A stretch of 64,000 nt of DNA, from the NCBI GenBank assembly GCA_021209875.1, contig JAGYVD010000004.1, positions 3,819,001-3,883,000 of the forward strand. Direction: 5' to 3'. Both the position numbers and the translations under genes were made by a program. Positions 48,644-61,344 of this stretch are shown here, piece by piece. The notes below the pieces were generated by a model. The model saw only the letters and a program-made list of their open reading frames with translations, was not told the DNA's origin and searched no databases. Position 1 is the stretch's first letter. Every line of letters starts with the position of its first letter. This DNA is from Rosellinia necatrix. Lineage: Eukaryota; Ascomycota; Sordariomycetes; Xylariales; Xylariaceae.

Positions 48644-51600
48644 TTGCAAGGAACAACATGCATTAACAATAAGGCATATATCTTCATCGTAAGGATGTGA
48701 TCAAAATTTACAGTGTGCTTAATTATCTATTAGAAGGCTCTGGAGATGATACGTGATGTATCAACAAAATACCCAGAGACTAACGAGCAAGTATCATCAT
48801 ACGCTCAGTCCGAACTACAGTCCGCCTCGGCATGCTAAAACAGATCTATCAAGGCAAGGAAACGACGACGTCGGTACCTGAAGTCGGGCAAGGCGTGTTT
48901 CATAACATGAGAGGTACTGCACAGATGGGGGAGGGAATGAATGAACATCTTACAAAAGTTACCGCATCTTAAATCATCTCACATTTACTAATACCCGGAG
49001 GTAATTCGTGGCCAATTATCAACTCACTTCATCCGCTTAAATTACTAGTATTGGCACGTAGGCAAGACATGATACCCCATGTTACTTCATATCGTAGCAA
49101 AATTAAACAACCATATACTCTGGAGCTATGACCTATGCATATAATCAAGATCGATAGTTACCAGTTCAGGGGAGTCTTCTGTTAAGACATTCGGGGTCTG
49201 GGAACGATAGACATACCGCGCCTTCCAGACATCAATCATCCACATCATAGGTAGAAGAGCGAAGAACTGAAACTGATCGGTTTAGAAAAAGAAGCATTAT
49301 AACGACAATGCAGCGCTTCTTACATATAGCCCTCTACTCATTGACGATAAGCACGGGCGGGCGGCGAGACTTCTCGTGAAAACGGGCCATTCTCCGGCGA
49401 GCAAGCGGGCGGTGCCACCAACGCCGCATCCAACGTTCAACACCCTGGGACCGATAAGATCGGTGGTCGATTCAAGTAGTCGATGGACTATACTGACCTA
49501 TTCCTCTTCCTTATCGTCGGTTGGAGACTTGAAAGGATCATGGTGAATGTGTCGTCTCTTGAGAGGCACTGTAAGCAGCTCGAGCACACACACTGGTCAT
49601 GGAAACGATGATATATAAGTATTATAGTTTGAAGAATTGAACTGATCCCACATCATAGTGGGCCTCGATTTTCTTCTCGAGGCCATCAAACTGATCATTT
49701 AAATTGGCTTGGTGGACAAGCTCCTGCTCTCCTTTTGCCGCCGGCATTGCGTAAATACCATGATGCGACGAGACATGGCAAGTATGAGGGGGGCACTGCG
49801 TAAGTGAGCGGAAGCCAGAAAGACCATAGGCACATACATATGTGATTGCGTGGTGGATAGAAGCGAAAATCGATGAGGTGCCTACTAACCAAGGTAACAC
49901 ATAAGCGATATCCGAATCGCCGCCCTGTGCACAAAGGATGAAGTTGGGTGACCAAATGACGCGGCGGAGACACAGTAGTATCAAAACGGTCGCATTCGCC
50001 ATGTTGGGCCCTGGGGTCGCAGAGCGGGGATAGGAAAGGAGAATGGAGAATGGAGGACAGGACCTTAAGCATACTTACATAGTCAGCTGAAGGTTGCATT
50101 CCCCCCGGCCCCAGCCCCAACTCCGGCCCCGGTCCCGGTCCCGGTCCCGGTCCTCCATGGGCCCATGGACCCTACCAAGCCGGATAGGTACTTAGCCAAT
50201 CGACCCATGACGTCCAACTCGCAGTAGGTCGGACCAACCATCTTTCCATATCAGTCATAATGCCCTCCCCCAGCATCGCATCGGAAGCACACGCCACCAT
50301 CCAGCACCCCAAAGTTAGCCACGAGCCACGAGCACTGGCGTGGCCGTTTCGCCACGCCCCTCACCACCTGCCGCCCAGAGCGAGCACGCGCGCGAGATCC
50401 ATCCATCGGCGGCATGACCAGCATTGGCACCGGCAGTCGTCGGCATCTTCGCGCGGAGTCGCGCCACTAGAGCGGCGCCGTATTGGTGACCTAGGATGGC
50501 CACTTAGTTGCCAACCACCCTGTCCGCCTAGAGCCACGGGGCATCTAGCGGGCCGTGGGCAGGTTGCGGCGGTGATCCATGGCGCCGGCCTGCAGCATTG
50601 AGCGCCCCATGACGGCGTCCGCAACAGCATATCCGCAACAGCATAATTTGACTGTCTCCTCGAGTTTCGTCAGCGACTCTGCCGGAACAAGATGTGGCGG
50701 GATAACATAACGGCAACATACAGCAGTACCGCGGTGTTAGTCTGACGATGAATACATTGCCGATTGGGTATGACTCGCTATTTACCTTCTCGTTCGACCC
50801 GGCATGTTTCAACTTGACTGGGCGAAATGGCTTACTTGACCCCGAATCTCCTTAGCGCCGCCGGCGTTGTGCTGTGATTCATCATTGCCATTGCCAATGA
50901 AAAGAAAGGCGGATGGGAGAAGATATGAACAGAGTATGTGAGGTAAGTAAGTAGGTAAGTAAGTAGTCGGGACAACCTTAGACTGAGTGATAATCAACCA
51001 ACAAACAAGGTATAAATAAATGTAGTTATAAATAAATGAGGAAGAAACTAAGATGAGGGTTGGTGCAAGGCGGCCTTGAGCTTATGCAAGGCCGGCTCCT
51101 TTTTGACAAGCTTGGAGTTAGGCATAAGAGTGAATTTTATAGAAGCCGCCTAGTTTGCTTAGTTATATGAAGATACCTAGGTAGTGTTGGGCGGGCGTCT
51201 GTTATGAACTAGGTATGTAGCCAAAGGCAAGTAACAAACGTTTCATCGTAAAAATATCGAGCACTGCCTACTACCTATTTCCCGTTTTTAGCAGTTTAAA
51301 TAATACATACATAACGCAGGTACACATGAACCTACCAGCCCATGCAAAAGCGATCTAGAACCTAGGTATCTTATCGCCTCGGTCCTGACACGGCAGGGGC
51401 GGCAACTTCCTTGAAATAATGCGAAACACCGATAATAGTTAACTACCCTTACTAACAAAAGTGAACATAAATATGTTAGCAGAATGTTAGTAACTAGCGT
51501 TATTTTGGTTATCAATAATTAATTCCCCACCGAAAGAGATGTACTCTTCAATGCAATGCTTTTATTGGGTGCATATACTCTGTCATGAATTCTTGGCAAA

Positions 51601-53477
51601 TTTGGGGCCGAAGTATGTACCTAGGTTAGGATAAAGGACAATCACAAGCCTGCGATATGAATGACAAGATGTCTTGGATTACTATCTGACATTACCTACC
51701 TAAGTAAGTAGGTAATAACCACATAGAATAAATGAGCCGATTTAGTGAGTTGCGCATAGGGTGACCTGAGATACAGGCATATATAGAGCTAGCTATTTAA
51801 GTCAAGTAAGTACCTAGAGCATGCTGTAGTGTAATAGAGCTATGCTACCTACCTAGGTAGTTACGTGATACCGGAAAATAAGGTTAATCCAGGGCTGTGA
51901 CAGCAAAGGTAGAAATCGCATTATCAACCGAGATCGTGATGCAGGTAGGTAGGTAGCTTCCCATATCCAGTTCGTCTCCGCGAGCATCCCTTCCCTGCAC
52001 TCTCACCACCAATTAACCTAATGGCTCTATTAAGTACCTAGCAAGCTATTTGTGAATGGATTTACTCGGCCTGGTTTCCGCCACTGGGCCTATCTCTCCC
52101 TATTTGGCCTCAGAGGGCTGTCCATATCGCCATCGAGGCTTGGGACGGTCATCCGTCCCACAATTCGGTTAGACAGCATTATCCCCTCTCAAGGCCCAAT
52201 TAGTTCCTGCGATCACCAGCGGCTTTCCAATCGGTCGTTTGGCGCGGTGGATGAATGACCTGGCCGATTGTGACATTTGAAATTTGGCTCCGCATTACGT
52301 TCAAATACGGTGATGCCGGAAGAGCACCCTGACAAGCAAAATATGACCAATGGGGCCCCGGACGGTACGGACGGCGAAACGAGGTGCTCACGACGTCAAC
52401 TTTATACTTGTGCACCTTACCTACCCAAATCCGGGGCGGCACAAGGACTCATAGTTGTCGTCCGTGTTATTGACCGACTTCTTTCCTTTGTCGTGTTGCT
52501 TTTCAATCAAGCCCTGCTTATTCAAGGTTGGATACCGAGAGATACCTGAGGTATAGTAGCGGTATGCATTGATAAGGGGCGTGCCGATACTCTCGTGAAG
52601 TACCCATCTGACGGCGAAGAGGTGTAGTGTGCCGATGTGGCGACACGATACCTCTGATGCACCTAACCTGGGTAGGTAGGCACTAGGGATCATTTCAGTA
52701 TCGCGTTAGGTGTTCCAACACACTATACCTACCTATTATGGGCTAGCCTCTCTTAGGCACATATCTATACTCAGCTATGGGTCCCGTCTGTGGTGACGGT
52801 TCTGACGGGTGACGGAGCAGTTACTGTTTGTACCTGCTGTATGTACCTACCGCAGGACTTTCAGTGGTCTGTGCACGAGTTTCCGCGCCGAGGAACCCGA
52901 GAGTCCGTGGACAGGGGTTCCCCGAACTCAGGCGTGGTAGGTACGTGTATGTAGGCGTAGGTAGTGCGTAGTGCGTGGTGCGTAGTGCAGGTACATACCT
53001 ACCTACCTGTAAGCTACGACGCGCGAAAAAAAAAAACTGTCATGGGCTTTTTCCCCTTTTAATGGCGATTCAATGACCCCTTCCTCCCAATCGATCACCG
53101 GCATTGCATCAGATTGAACTTTCTTCACGGCTTCCGTGGTTCTTTTGCTTCTTCCCACCGGGTCGATGAATGCGCCGTAGGAGTCTCTTTCTATAATTGG
53201 CCTTGTTCTTCTTTCTTGTCGCCCTTCTTGTCACTCCCTCGTCCTCCAATCTTTGACCTTGTTTGGTTTGGTTTTCGCCCTTGCTTGCTTGCTTGTTTGC
53301 CTGCTTACGTCGTCCAACGTCTCACGTCGTCCAACGTCTCACGTCCTCCCGCAACGGCCCTCCGACGCCAGACACGCGTCCGCTTGCAAACCCCCGCCCC
53401 CCCTCGAGGCTGACGGCGACAAACTCTCTGCCTCTACCTAATTCTTGGGCTCGCCGACACCACCCCCGGAGCCCACA
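48644..53477. other. 4.8 kb spacer, no convincing gene
   Basis: The SDR gene ends at its left and the elongase begins at its right. It holds many CCTAGGTA copies (near 51177, 51620, 51700, 51849, 51945, 52672, 52733, 52997), a GGTCCC array at 50131-50153 and an A run near 53026-53036. A minus-strand frame at 49622-50002 starts with ATG and runs for 126 codons with a hydrophobic first half, but I found no splice partner or family. The CT-rich stretch before 53478 is probably the elongase leader. Confidence 0.5.
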
Positions 53478-54705
53478 ATGGCCACTCCAGCACCCGCTGC
53501 GTTGTGGGAATCCATCCCCCTCCCGACGCTCGACCGGCCCTTCGGCGTCCAGCTCTGGCCCTATTTCAGCAAGGCCTTCGAGGTCGTTGTTGGCTACCCT
53601 GCGGACGACTTCAGATTCGTCGCCGGCAAGACGCCGTTATCGACCCTGAGGGAGTCTCTGATATTCAGTGTTGTCTACTACTCCATCATCTTCGGCGGTC
53701 GCGAGTGGATGCGCAATCGAGAGCCCTTCAAGCTCAAGACGCTGTTCTTGATCCACAACTTCATCCTGACCTCCGTCAGCGCCGTCCTTCTCGCTCTGTT
53801 CGTCGAACAACTCGTCCCCACTGTCGCCCGCCATGGCCTCTTCTACGCCATCTGCGATGCGCAGGGTGGTTGGACTCAGCCTCTGGTCGTTCTGTACTAC
53901 GTATGCTCAGATTTCTCTCTGCCCGATAGGACGGTCCTAGTCCAATCCACTAACTTGGCATAGCTGAACTACCTCACTAAATACCTCGAGTTTCTGGACA
54001 CGGTGTTCCTGTTCCTCAAGAAGAAGCCATTGAGTAAGTTCGCGCCGCTTGTGTTACAGGATTAACATACTAACCCGGGGACCACGTAGCCTTCCTCCAC
54101 TGCTACCACCACGGCGCAACCGCCTTCCTCTGTTATACCCAGCTCGTCGGCTCGACCTCGGTCTCATGGGTTGTCATCAGCCTCAACTTGACCGTTCACG
54201 TTGTCATGTACTGGTATTACTTCCAGAGCGCCAGGGGCGTCAAGATTTGGTGGAAGGAGTGGATCACGCGCCTTCAGATCATCCAGTTTGTCATCGATCT
54301 TGGTAAGTTGAGGGTTGCCCGTACAACCAGTCGGGTTATGCATCGGAGCAGGAAGATGGGTTGGCTAATCAAGAGTTAGGCTTCGTCTATTTCGCATCAT
54401 ACACATACTTCACTTCCACTTATTTCGAATGGATGCCGAACGCTGGAAAATGCGCCGGCGAGGAGTACGCCGCCTTTGCTGGTATCGGCACGCTTACCTC
54501 ATACTTAGTCCTCTTCATCTCCTTCTACTTCGCCACCTACAAGAAGGATCGCAAGGCGCCGAGCTCACGCAAGACCCTTCGCCGAATGTCTCAGGCCCCT
54601 CTTCCCGACCCTCACGTCGTTGCGGACGCCTCTCAGAATGGCCAGGCGCTGAGCACTGGATCCAAGAGGGCCAACGGCGCCACTCCACGGTCTCGGAAAG
54701 CATAA
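53478..54705 (+). CDS. ELO-family fatty acid elongase (3-ketoacyl-CoA synthase)
   Basis: This ER membrane condensing enzyme adds malonyl-CoA carbons to acyl-CoA. The model is join(53478..53900, 53964..54033, 54090..54302, 54380..54705), 343 residues. The histidine box HCYHH sits near residue 168-172, preceded by the family motif [17 protein letters not shown] and followed by VMYWYYF. Hydrophobic spans near residues 60-80, 95-115, 175-195, 200-215 and 275-295 fit the multi-pass topology. Exon junctions (VLYY/LNYLTK, KKPL/TFLHCY, VIDL/GFVYF) are canonical and in phase. The C-terminal 45 residues are basic and Ser/Asn-rich, with lysines near the end compatible with ER retention. Yeast relatives are Elo2 and Elo3; which chain length this one serves cannot be read from the sequence. 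Confidence 0.95.
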
Positions 54706-55694
54706 ACGCCCGGTTCTGCTAGCCCATGGTGAACCGCACAACCAGGAATCCAGTGCGATTCCTGCCTGCTACATTACTTTTCAGCCTCTAGTAGGCTCTT
54801 TCTGACTCTGTTCAAACATTGTATTAGTGGCATTATCACCGGGAACGAAGTAATCGACAACGGAGAACGTGACGGGCAGTTGGTTGGCAAACCCCGGCGT
54901 TGCATTTGTAAATATACACGAGGTCAAAGGGGGAGTGCACTGTCTGGAGTTTGGATGGTCGGGTGATGATTAAAGCATATGGAGGAATTATAGGGTTGCG
55001 AGAGTGACGTCTCGTTATGTTATATTACGCACGAGCAAGACAGCTTCAAGTCCCGTCTTAGCTGCGGCTGACTGAAAGATTCTGTAGACGACACTAATAG
55101 AATAAACGATGCAATAATTACAAACGACAATTTGAAGTAGCATACGGATTGTCAGCTAGTCTCATGGTTGGAAGCGCCATGACCGACCCAATCTTGGATA
55201 CATGGTTGATGTATACTGCGCAGCAGCGACGGAACGTGGTCGGATAGTTCCTTGGCCAGCTATGTTCAACCAATGAGTCATAGATAGCAAAATTAAGTGT
55301 ATTTTATCAGGCTAGAGGCTACACAGAACAACGAACGTCGCGTCCTCGGAAATGGAGGGTTAACAGGCAAGTAATGGTTAAGAACGCTGCATTACATTGC
55401 TCGATTGCGGCTTCGCAAAAGAGCATCGCTAGTTGTTAAGTCTGCCCTGAAACCCGTATTTATCGAACAGCTGTTTATAGCCTGGTATCATCAACGCAAG
55501 GCAAAGAAGAGCCTGGAAAGGCATTGTGTATCATCCCACCGGTTATACCTCCCGAGATATGAGGGAATAGTCACAAAATGGATATCCATAACTCCTTGGC
55601 CCATCGTCACAAGCGATCCCTTGGGTCCGCCACATTACCCCGGCGTTGTTGTTCACACTTGCTCTCGTATTGCGAATCCCTCATGTCGGACGCT
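54706..55694. other. Spacer between convergent genes
   Basis: The elongase (+) and the epoxide-hydrolase-like gene (-) converge here. It probably holds the two 3' untranslated regions; no other gene is seen. Confidence 0.5.
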
Positions 55695-57588
55695 TCAACT
55701 CGTCCCGGCCGTAGCGACGAGACCTGGTCCGGTCGGTTGAAGAAAGACGGGCGTCTCGGATGCCTCAGGCGTGACTGGTGAGGTCGTAACTCTTACGTTG
55801 CCCACGCCATTAACATGACCGGTCGCCTTTTTAACGGGCAATGGCTGTCCACTAGCCTTGGGTGAGGGTCTAGGTTGGGAATCGGGCCACTCCGACATAG
55901 GGGGCTGCGGCTCCCCCTCCTCTTCTTCTTTCCCAGGGGGAACCGTCCCCACACCAGCCACCACTTGTTGGCCTGATGGTGCCGGCTCTGACATCGGCTC
56001 TAGTGAGGGCGCGAGTCGACTGTCGACCCTCAGTACGGCGGCCGCGAGTCCCCGAACGCCATTAGCTATGATCTCTGGCCGTTCCCAGGCGAGGAGCCCT
56101 GGTTTCCCACTCGTGCGAAAAGTACGCAGTAAGTCATACCGCGTCTTCGCCCAGGCGGGGCAAGAGTACGGGGAGCTATCAAACACGTCTCCACCGCCCG
56201 CTGCATCTACATCTGCCCTGCTGCCGCCCCCAGTTATGGCGGGCTCATCATTGCCCAGGAACACCGTCAGCACTACGCGTGGTTTTACAGGCGATTTCAC
56301 AAGACTCTTCTCCGTGTGGTTCGAACAGTAGGCCCAGAAATTCATGGCGCCTTCGGGACCGGGGAGCCAGGCAGTATGTGTGAAATTGATGATCTCGGTG
56401 GGTGTGAACTCCTTGTTAGGGGCCAAAAAACGGAGGCCCGCCATCACCAACACGAGGAGGCCAGTGGGAGAGTCGCAAAGAGCGTATGACAGGACGTTCG
56501 GCTCTGCAAGCTTCGGTACACTTGACCCGGATTTCGTGTGGGCTCCTGATGCCTTATTAGAAGATGTGGTGCGGCGGCTCTGCTTGAAGGCGGACAGGTC
56601 CACAGAGCGGTAGCCCCAAACCGAGGCCTTGAATTTATTAGCGATGGACCATTTCGCCCATTCCAGAGGTGCCTCCTGCAGTCCCGGGGCCGTTAATGGC
56701 GGGGAAATGAGATGGGTTCCGAGACAAGACTCTGGGTACCGTGTCGATAGCCAATCGGCGAGCCTGTAGTCAATTTGTGCTGGCGAAGAGAATCCTGCGC
56801 CTGCGTTGGTTGCCAGATAGAATGGATAGCCAAGACGCTTCATTAGGGAATCAAAAATAGCGGCAGTAGCGGGTATGGCATCCGTGTTAGCTGGAAGGCT
56901 GTGACTAAAGCCCACACCAGGCAACGAAGGGATGACAAGATGGAAAGATTGGTGGTTCGCCCCCGGCTGCGTGAATAGCTCGATCAAATGCGCTAGACAG
57001 AGATTAGAGAAGGGGAACGGGGGTATTATTAATAACGGTATCGCGTTGGCGCTTGGTGAACGGGCGTGAATGAAGTGAACCTTCACAGCTGATTTGGACT
57101 GAGAAACGATAAAGGCCGTGCGGAACTGTGGGATGTCGTTTAGGACTTCTTCCTGGTCCCGCCATTGATATGATCCCAGCCTATGGGCGTTAGCGTATTC
57201 GTTTGCAGCCGTCTGGTCTTTTGGGCAGAAGACTAGGTTAAAGACGCGGCGGGAGACGGCGATGGGTGGACGACACGCCGAACAGGGGTTGCGGGGGAAC
57301 CCACCAAAAATCAATGAGAGGTTCTATTTCAGACTTCGACGGCCAGCAGTCGGTGGGCTTGGGCCGATCCAGTTCATGCGGCAGTCGTACAATCTCGAGC
57401 TTGTTCTTGGTGAGAGCAAGATATTTCGAGGAGGCCTGCAGCGAGAAAGGAGGAAACATTATTAACAGTCTGTATACGTATTGTTGACCCAGGTAGCAGC
57501 TACTCACGTGTAACTTATAAGGCCGGACCTCGTCTGCATGTCCACCCTCTGGCCAGACAGGTTCCTCAATCCCGGCCGGCGGCGCCAT
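55695..57588 (-). CDS. Epoxide-hydrolase-like alpha/beta hydrolase lacking the usual nucleophile
   Basis: The model is complement(55695..57180, 57305..57435, 57508..57588), 565 residues. The N-terminus (MAPPAGIEEPVWPEGG..RPYKLH/ASSKYLALTKNKLEIVRLPHEL) and IEPLIDFW/LGSYQWRDQEEVLNDIPQF match the epoxide hydrolase N-terminal domain, and an alpha/beta hydrolase domain follows. Where active enzymes have HGWPGS, this protein reads IIPPFPFSN near residue 121; where they have GGDWG around the nucleophilic Asp, it reads ATNAGAGFSS near 193. Later conserved parts (CLGTHLISPPL, WLPGPEGAMNFWAYC, GLLAWERPE) are well kept, so the reading frame is under constraint. The last 120 residues are Pro/Ser-rich. 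I read it as a member of a diverged fungal branch, probably not an epoxide hydrolase by the Asp mechanism. Confidence 0.85.
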
Positions 57589-60160
57589 TGAAATACACCT
57601 ATCTCGACAACGGTAACCTCGGGGCTATGAATGATATCAGGTGTGGAAAAGGCGTACTGGGATAAGGGAATGAACATCAAAAACGGGTATCAAGAACGGC
57701 ACATGGTATTAGTTGATGCTAATGTAGAAGAAGGAGATGGAGGAGAGGAAAGACAGCCGGCAAGGCGAGAGCTTCTATAGGCACTGATAAGCCAACTAGT
57801 TACGTATAGTTATCCTATGGTTATTTCGGGCAGCCGCGTGTTGCCGCACTTCAGTCCGAGGAAAGGACTGAATGGCTGGCCATTTGTGTCAAGAGCAAGA
57901 GCGACCAATACGACCCCCGAGCAACACAGGGGCGTACCCAACTAACTCCAGGCAATTCCTAACTCTATGACTAACTTTATGGGTGGCTTGACTCGCAGCT
58001 TAACGGTGTGGCTCAAGTCCCATCATACGTTGCCAAGGCCCGCTTGGATTGGTCTAGTGTGGCATTCCGTTGGGAAAACAGGGCAGCAACAGGCCGCGCG
58101 ACCAATCATGGCGTGCGGTCTGGTTCTAGGACCGGCTAGACCGGAGATCTAGGTGGCGGTGCGCACGTGTAGGTACATATCCAGAACCCGCCCAGAACAC
58201 CGCGTGTGTTTCATATCTAGACTAATAGGCGAAACCTTTCTACCCAACCAGGGGGCAGCTTATCTTGGTTAACCCAGCCTGCCTGGTAACCATCGGAGAT
58301 GTGTGGCACAAAAATGTGTTGTACAAGTTGTGCCGGTACCTACCTACCTACCTAGGTGCCTACCCAGGTATGTAGGTATGTAGGCGGGCAGGCAGGTTAG
58401 GTAGGTTACGGTACTGTATGTAGGTACTGGCGTTGTATGTACTGGTACTGTATGTATTTTCTATTCTATGGACAAGGTTAACTAATTGTCTCCAGTGGCC
58501 CAAGGTGAGCAAATACCCGAATACCTGTTTCGCAGCACAGAAGACCCCGACAGGTATCGTCTGCGGCCGTGGGGACGACGAATAAAATCATGGGCGATTC
58601 CATTCTCGTCCTGGGACATCATGCGGCGCGTCCATCCACCGCTGCGGCTGGGGTTCTTCCCCCCCGTATCTGCCGAGCAAAATATGGAAGTGCCAATCAT
58701 TTTCCCGAAGCGAGCGCATGGCCCATGCAGATGGCACGTAGTGGCAGCAATTATCGCGCTGTGCACAGGAACCGAGCCGGAAACGGGAGAGGCCAGAACA
58801 AACTCGGAGCCACACCGACGGAACATTTTCACTCGCCCCAAGAAATCATACATGTCCCGCCACTCAAACATGCCGCGATAACCTCGAATAAGCCACTTCC
58901 AGCGACGATAGACTATTTCTGCTGTTTTTTTTTTTTTTGTCGTTGTTGTGGTTGTAGCTGTGGTTGTTGTTGTGAAATCACTACTGAAAATAGTTATCAT
59001 GAAAGCCAATGCTATCTGGATTTTCTCTGCTGATCTTATTTTAGCGCTGTTACCGTAATATATGAAGGCGCAATGGTGGATTTTTACGATGTCAAATCTT
59101 CACTCGAACTGACTCTTGCCAGGGTCTCGATGCTGTACGATATTATTACCTACTGTTATAGTGCTCTCGGACCTTCAAGTGCCACGCAAGAACTAGGCTA
59201 GGTTCACAGTACCCTGTGCCTAACTCTAAGCACGTAGATTCAAGTTTGTACGTACGCATAACGCCTACCAGCTAGCCAGACCGAGGTCAAATCACCGCCC
59301 CCTCACCGGCGGGCGCCGATCACACGAAATTATGCACCTCCTGGTGTAGTGAGAGATATGGTCGATGGGCGAACACTGTTACCGAAGATATTGCTTTCCG
59401 AATACCTCGCTAACGGTGCCACACGTGGTATATTTCTGCTGGCTGCTGGGGCGGCCTCAGCCGCACGCCTAACTAGTTACATTCAGGCACAGGAGCCGAG
59501 CTGAGGGGGTGTCTGATGTGTTGAAAGACCCACGTCCGAGTGCAAAGGCAACCACAGTATATTAGCCACGCGGTTCTGTGGCGAGGAGTACGAAGGCTGA
59601 AGGTATTAGGATGGGGCATTGTAAGACTGATGTCGAGAGCATCACTGTCGGCATGGAGTAATGGATAGGACAAATGGTCGCTCGCCCCCTAATACGAACT
59701 TCCCATGAGGACCACAGCATGGACATGGGTCACAATCAAGCCAAGAGCAACATACATCGAGTCAACAGGTGGCTAAAACAACAAGGCCAATTCGAGATGA
59801 AATTTATAGGAACCCAGACGAAACTACTATTCTCGTCAAGTGTATAGTGATATCCATCGTTAAAGCAAACAGTAAGCCAACGTGTTGGTAATGATCGGCA
59901 GCTTTGACCGTCCTCTAATATCTAACTTAAGAACTCTCATCATATATATGGTACCCCTGTATCGCCCTACTGCAGATGTCAGGGCAGGACACATCACAGT
60001 CTCGTGAGCGTTTAAATATTGATAATTTACAGATTTAATGCTCATCTCTTCCCGCATATACCAGACCACCGCCAGAGAGGCATACGACGGTCAAGTGGAA
60101 ACTAAACATGTTACAAGATCGACTCGTCTCGTGCAAATGGTGTGGCGAGCTGGCCGCTAT
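57589..60160. other. 2.6 kb spacer, no convincing gene
   Basis: This contains a dense CCTAGGTA block at about 58335-58430 and a T run near 58926-58938 followed by TTG-rich sequence. Open frames on both strands at 58482-59033 are mostly shadows of that low-complexity DNA. Confidence 0.5.
58335..58430. repeat. CCTAGGTAGG dispersed elements, block
   Basis: GGTACCTACCTACCTACCTAG, CCTACCCAGGTATGTAGG and GGTTAGGTAGG lie within 75 bases, followed by three imperfect copies of GTACTGTATGTA. Confidence 0.7.
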
Positions 60161-60710
60161 TCACTTAGTTCCTTCATCTTTCTCCTGGTCACCGGTCCAC
60201 CAGCGCCACTTCGGTATCCGGGGTCAGCAATTGCCTCCATCGGCCCAAACGGAGGGAGTTCCTAGGCTAAAGGATAAGGCGGGCTCTAAATTCAGTACTC
60301 ACGAGCACTTTGCACCAGAATATAGTCTCCATAGTGCCCAGAACACCAACGATGGCATATACCACGAATTTTGTGATACGGTTCATACCGAGGTCTCGAA
60401 AGCTAACTTTGAAGTTGTCCTCTGACGGTGTCGAAGTGTTGCGACTATTCGACTTTGGCCGCAGCGTTAATTCGTTCTTGCCGGTGTCGGCGGTACCATA
60501 CCTCCTAATAAAGATTGAGGTAGAAGACGGAAACACAAAGCTGGCATCTGGTGCATAATTCACTGATGCTGTACTATTGCCCCTGATTGCACGCATATTG
60601 ACCTTTCTTGAGAGATCAAATGTAAGCCGAGAAATGCCCAGAAGTGGTGCCCCTTTCATGGTAGCGGTCCTCAGGGCCGATGGCCCCAGTAGGTAACGGG
60701 CCGGCATCAT
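60161..60710 (-). CDS. Small probable mitochondrial inner-membrane protein
   Basis: The model is complement(60161..60208, 60303..60710), 151 residues. The first 40 residues (MMPARYLLGPSALRTATMKG..) are rich in Arg, Leu and Ser and lack acids, like a mitochondrial presequence. A stretch with conserved-looking composition follows, then one membrane span near residues 112-130 (ITKFVVYAIVGVLGTMETIFW) ending in CKVL/WRWWTGDQEKDEGTK. The intron has a strong GTGAGT donor, a GCTGAC branch point and an AAG acceptor, and removes the frame's long extension. I do not recognise the family. An aromatic end just after a single span is common in small inner-membrane proteins, but that is inference. Either of the first two ATGs (60710, 60707) could be used. 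Confidence 0.55.
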
Positions 60711-61255
60711 CGTGAAGATAATTCTGGTCGGGATTTTGATAGATGGGGAAAGAAGCGATGCGAATGACGATGTATATCTAGGAACGGTACCTACAGAGAG
60801 AATCGCAACAATGCCTTATATACATATAGCCCACAAAGGATGACTCGTTCCTCGCCTGTGGTGCAGTGGATGACTGTGAGGTTGGACCTGAATACGCCGT
60901 ATCCTAATTCGCCCCTAACCGCGTCGGTACAGTCCTATTTCCTACTTGGGCAATTTCTGGACACGGCAAAGATTGTCGAGCTGCAAATGCACCAACCCGT
61001 ATCAGTTCTCGGTGGCATATTAAAAAAAAAGTGCAGTGGTTTTGATGAATAGAATAATACCTCGTTAGGGCGCAATATGCAAAGACGCATTTCCTTGTAG
61101 TCAAGCAATTGCCCTTGACCAAGCTACCTTATCTAGGCGTGCTATAGAGTCCTCGTAAGAGTCCTCGTAAGAAGTAGGCGCCTTTGTGTGGGGGGAAGAG
61201 AGGACGAGAGGACGAGAGGACGAGAAAGATAGCAGATAATAAAAAAGCAAAAATG
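60711..61255. other. Spacer between a small minus-strand gene and tRNA-Gly
   Basis: This should hold the promoter of the small membrane-protein gene. Nothing else is recognised. Confidence 0.5.
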
Positions 61256-61344
61256 TGCTGTGACCGAGACTCGAACTCGGTGCCTAGGCAGGCTAGCATT
61301 GAAGATCTTGGGAAGCCTAGATGTTACCCTTACACCATCACAGC
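61256..61344 (-). tRNA. tRNA-Gly (anticodon CCC) with an 18-nt intron
   Basis: The minus strand folds into a full cloverleaf: acceptor GCTGTGA with TCACAGC (seven pairs), D arm GTGT with ACAT, anticodon stem TAGGC with GCCTA, loop TT-CCC-A..T, and T arm CCGAG-TTCGAGT-CTCGG. The intron (61291..61308, AGATCTTCAATGCTAGCC) begins one base after the anticodon, the canonical place. The discriminator is A. Internal A and B boxes are present, and a TTTTT Pol III terminator follows within a few bases. The mature length is 71 nt, normal for tRNA-Gly. Confidence 0.95.

Noticed and set aside
49622..50002. Minus-strand frame of 126 codons starting with ATG (MANATVLILLCLRR..)
   Set aside because: The composition is plausible for a small membrane protein, but no conserved motif, splice partner or promoter signal supports it. 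It would need transcript evidence.
58482..59033. Overlapping frames on both strands
   Set aside because: They derive from a T-run and TTG-rich stretch and contradict each other; none has a recognisable domain.
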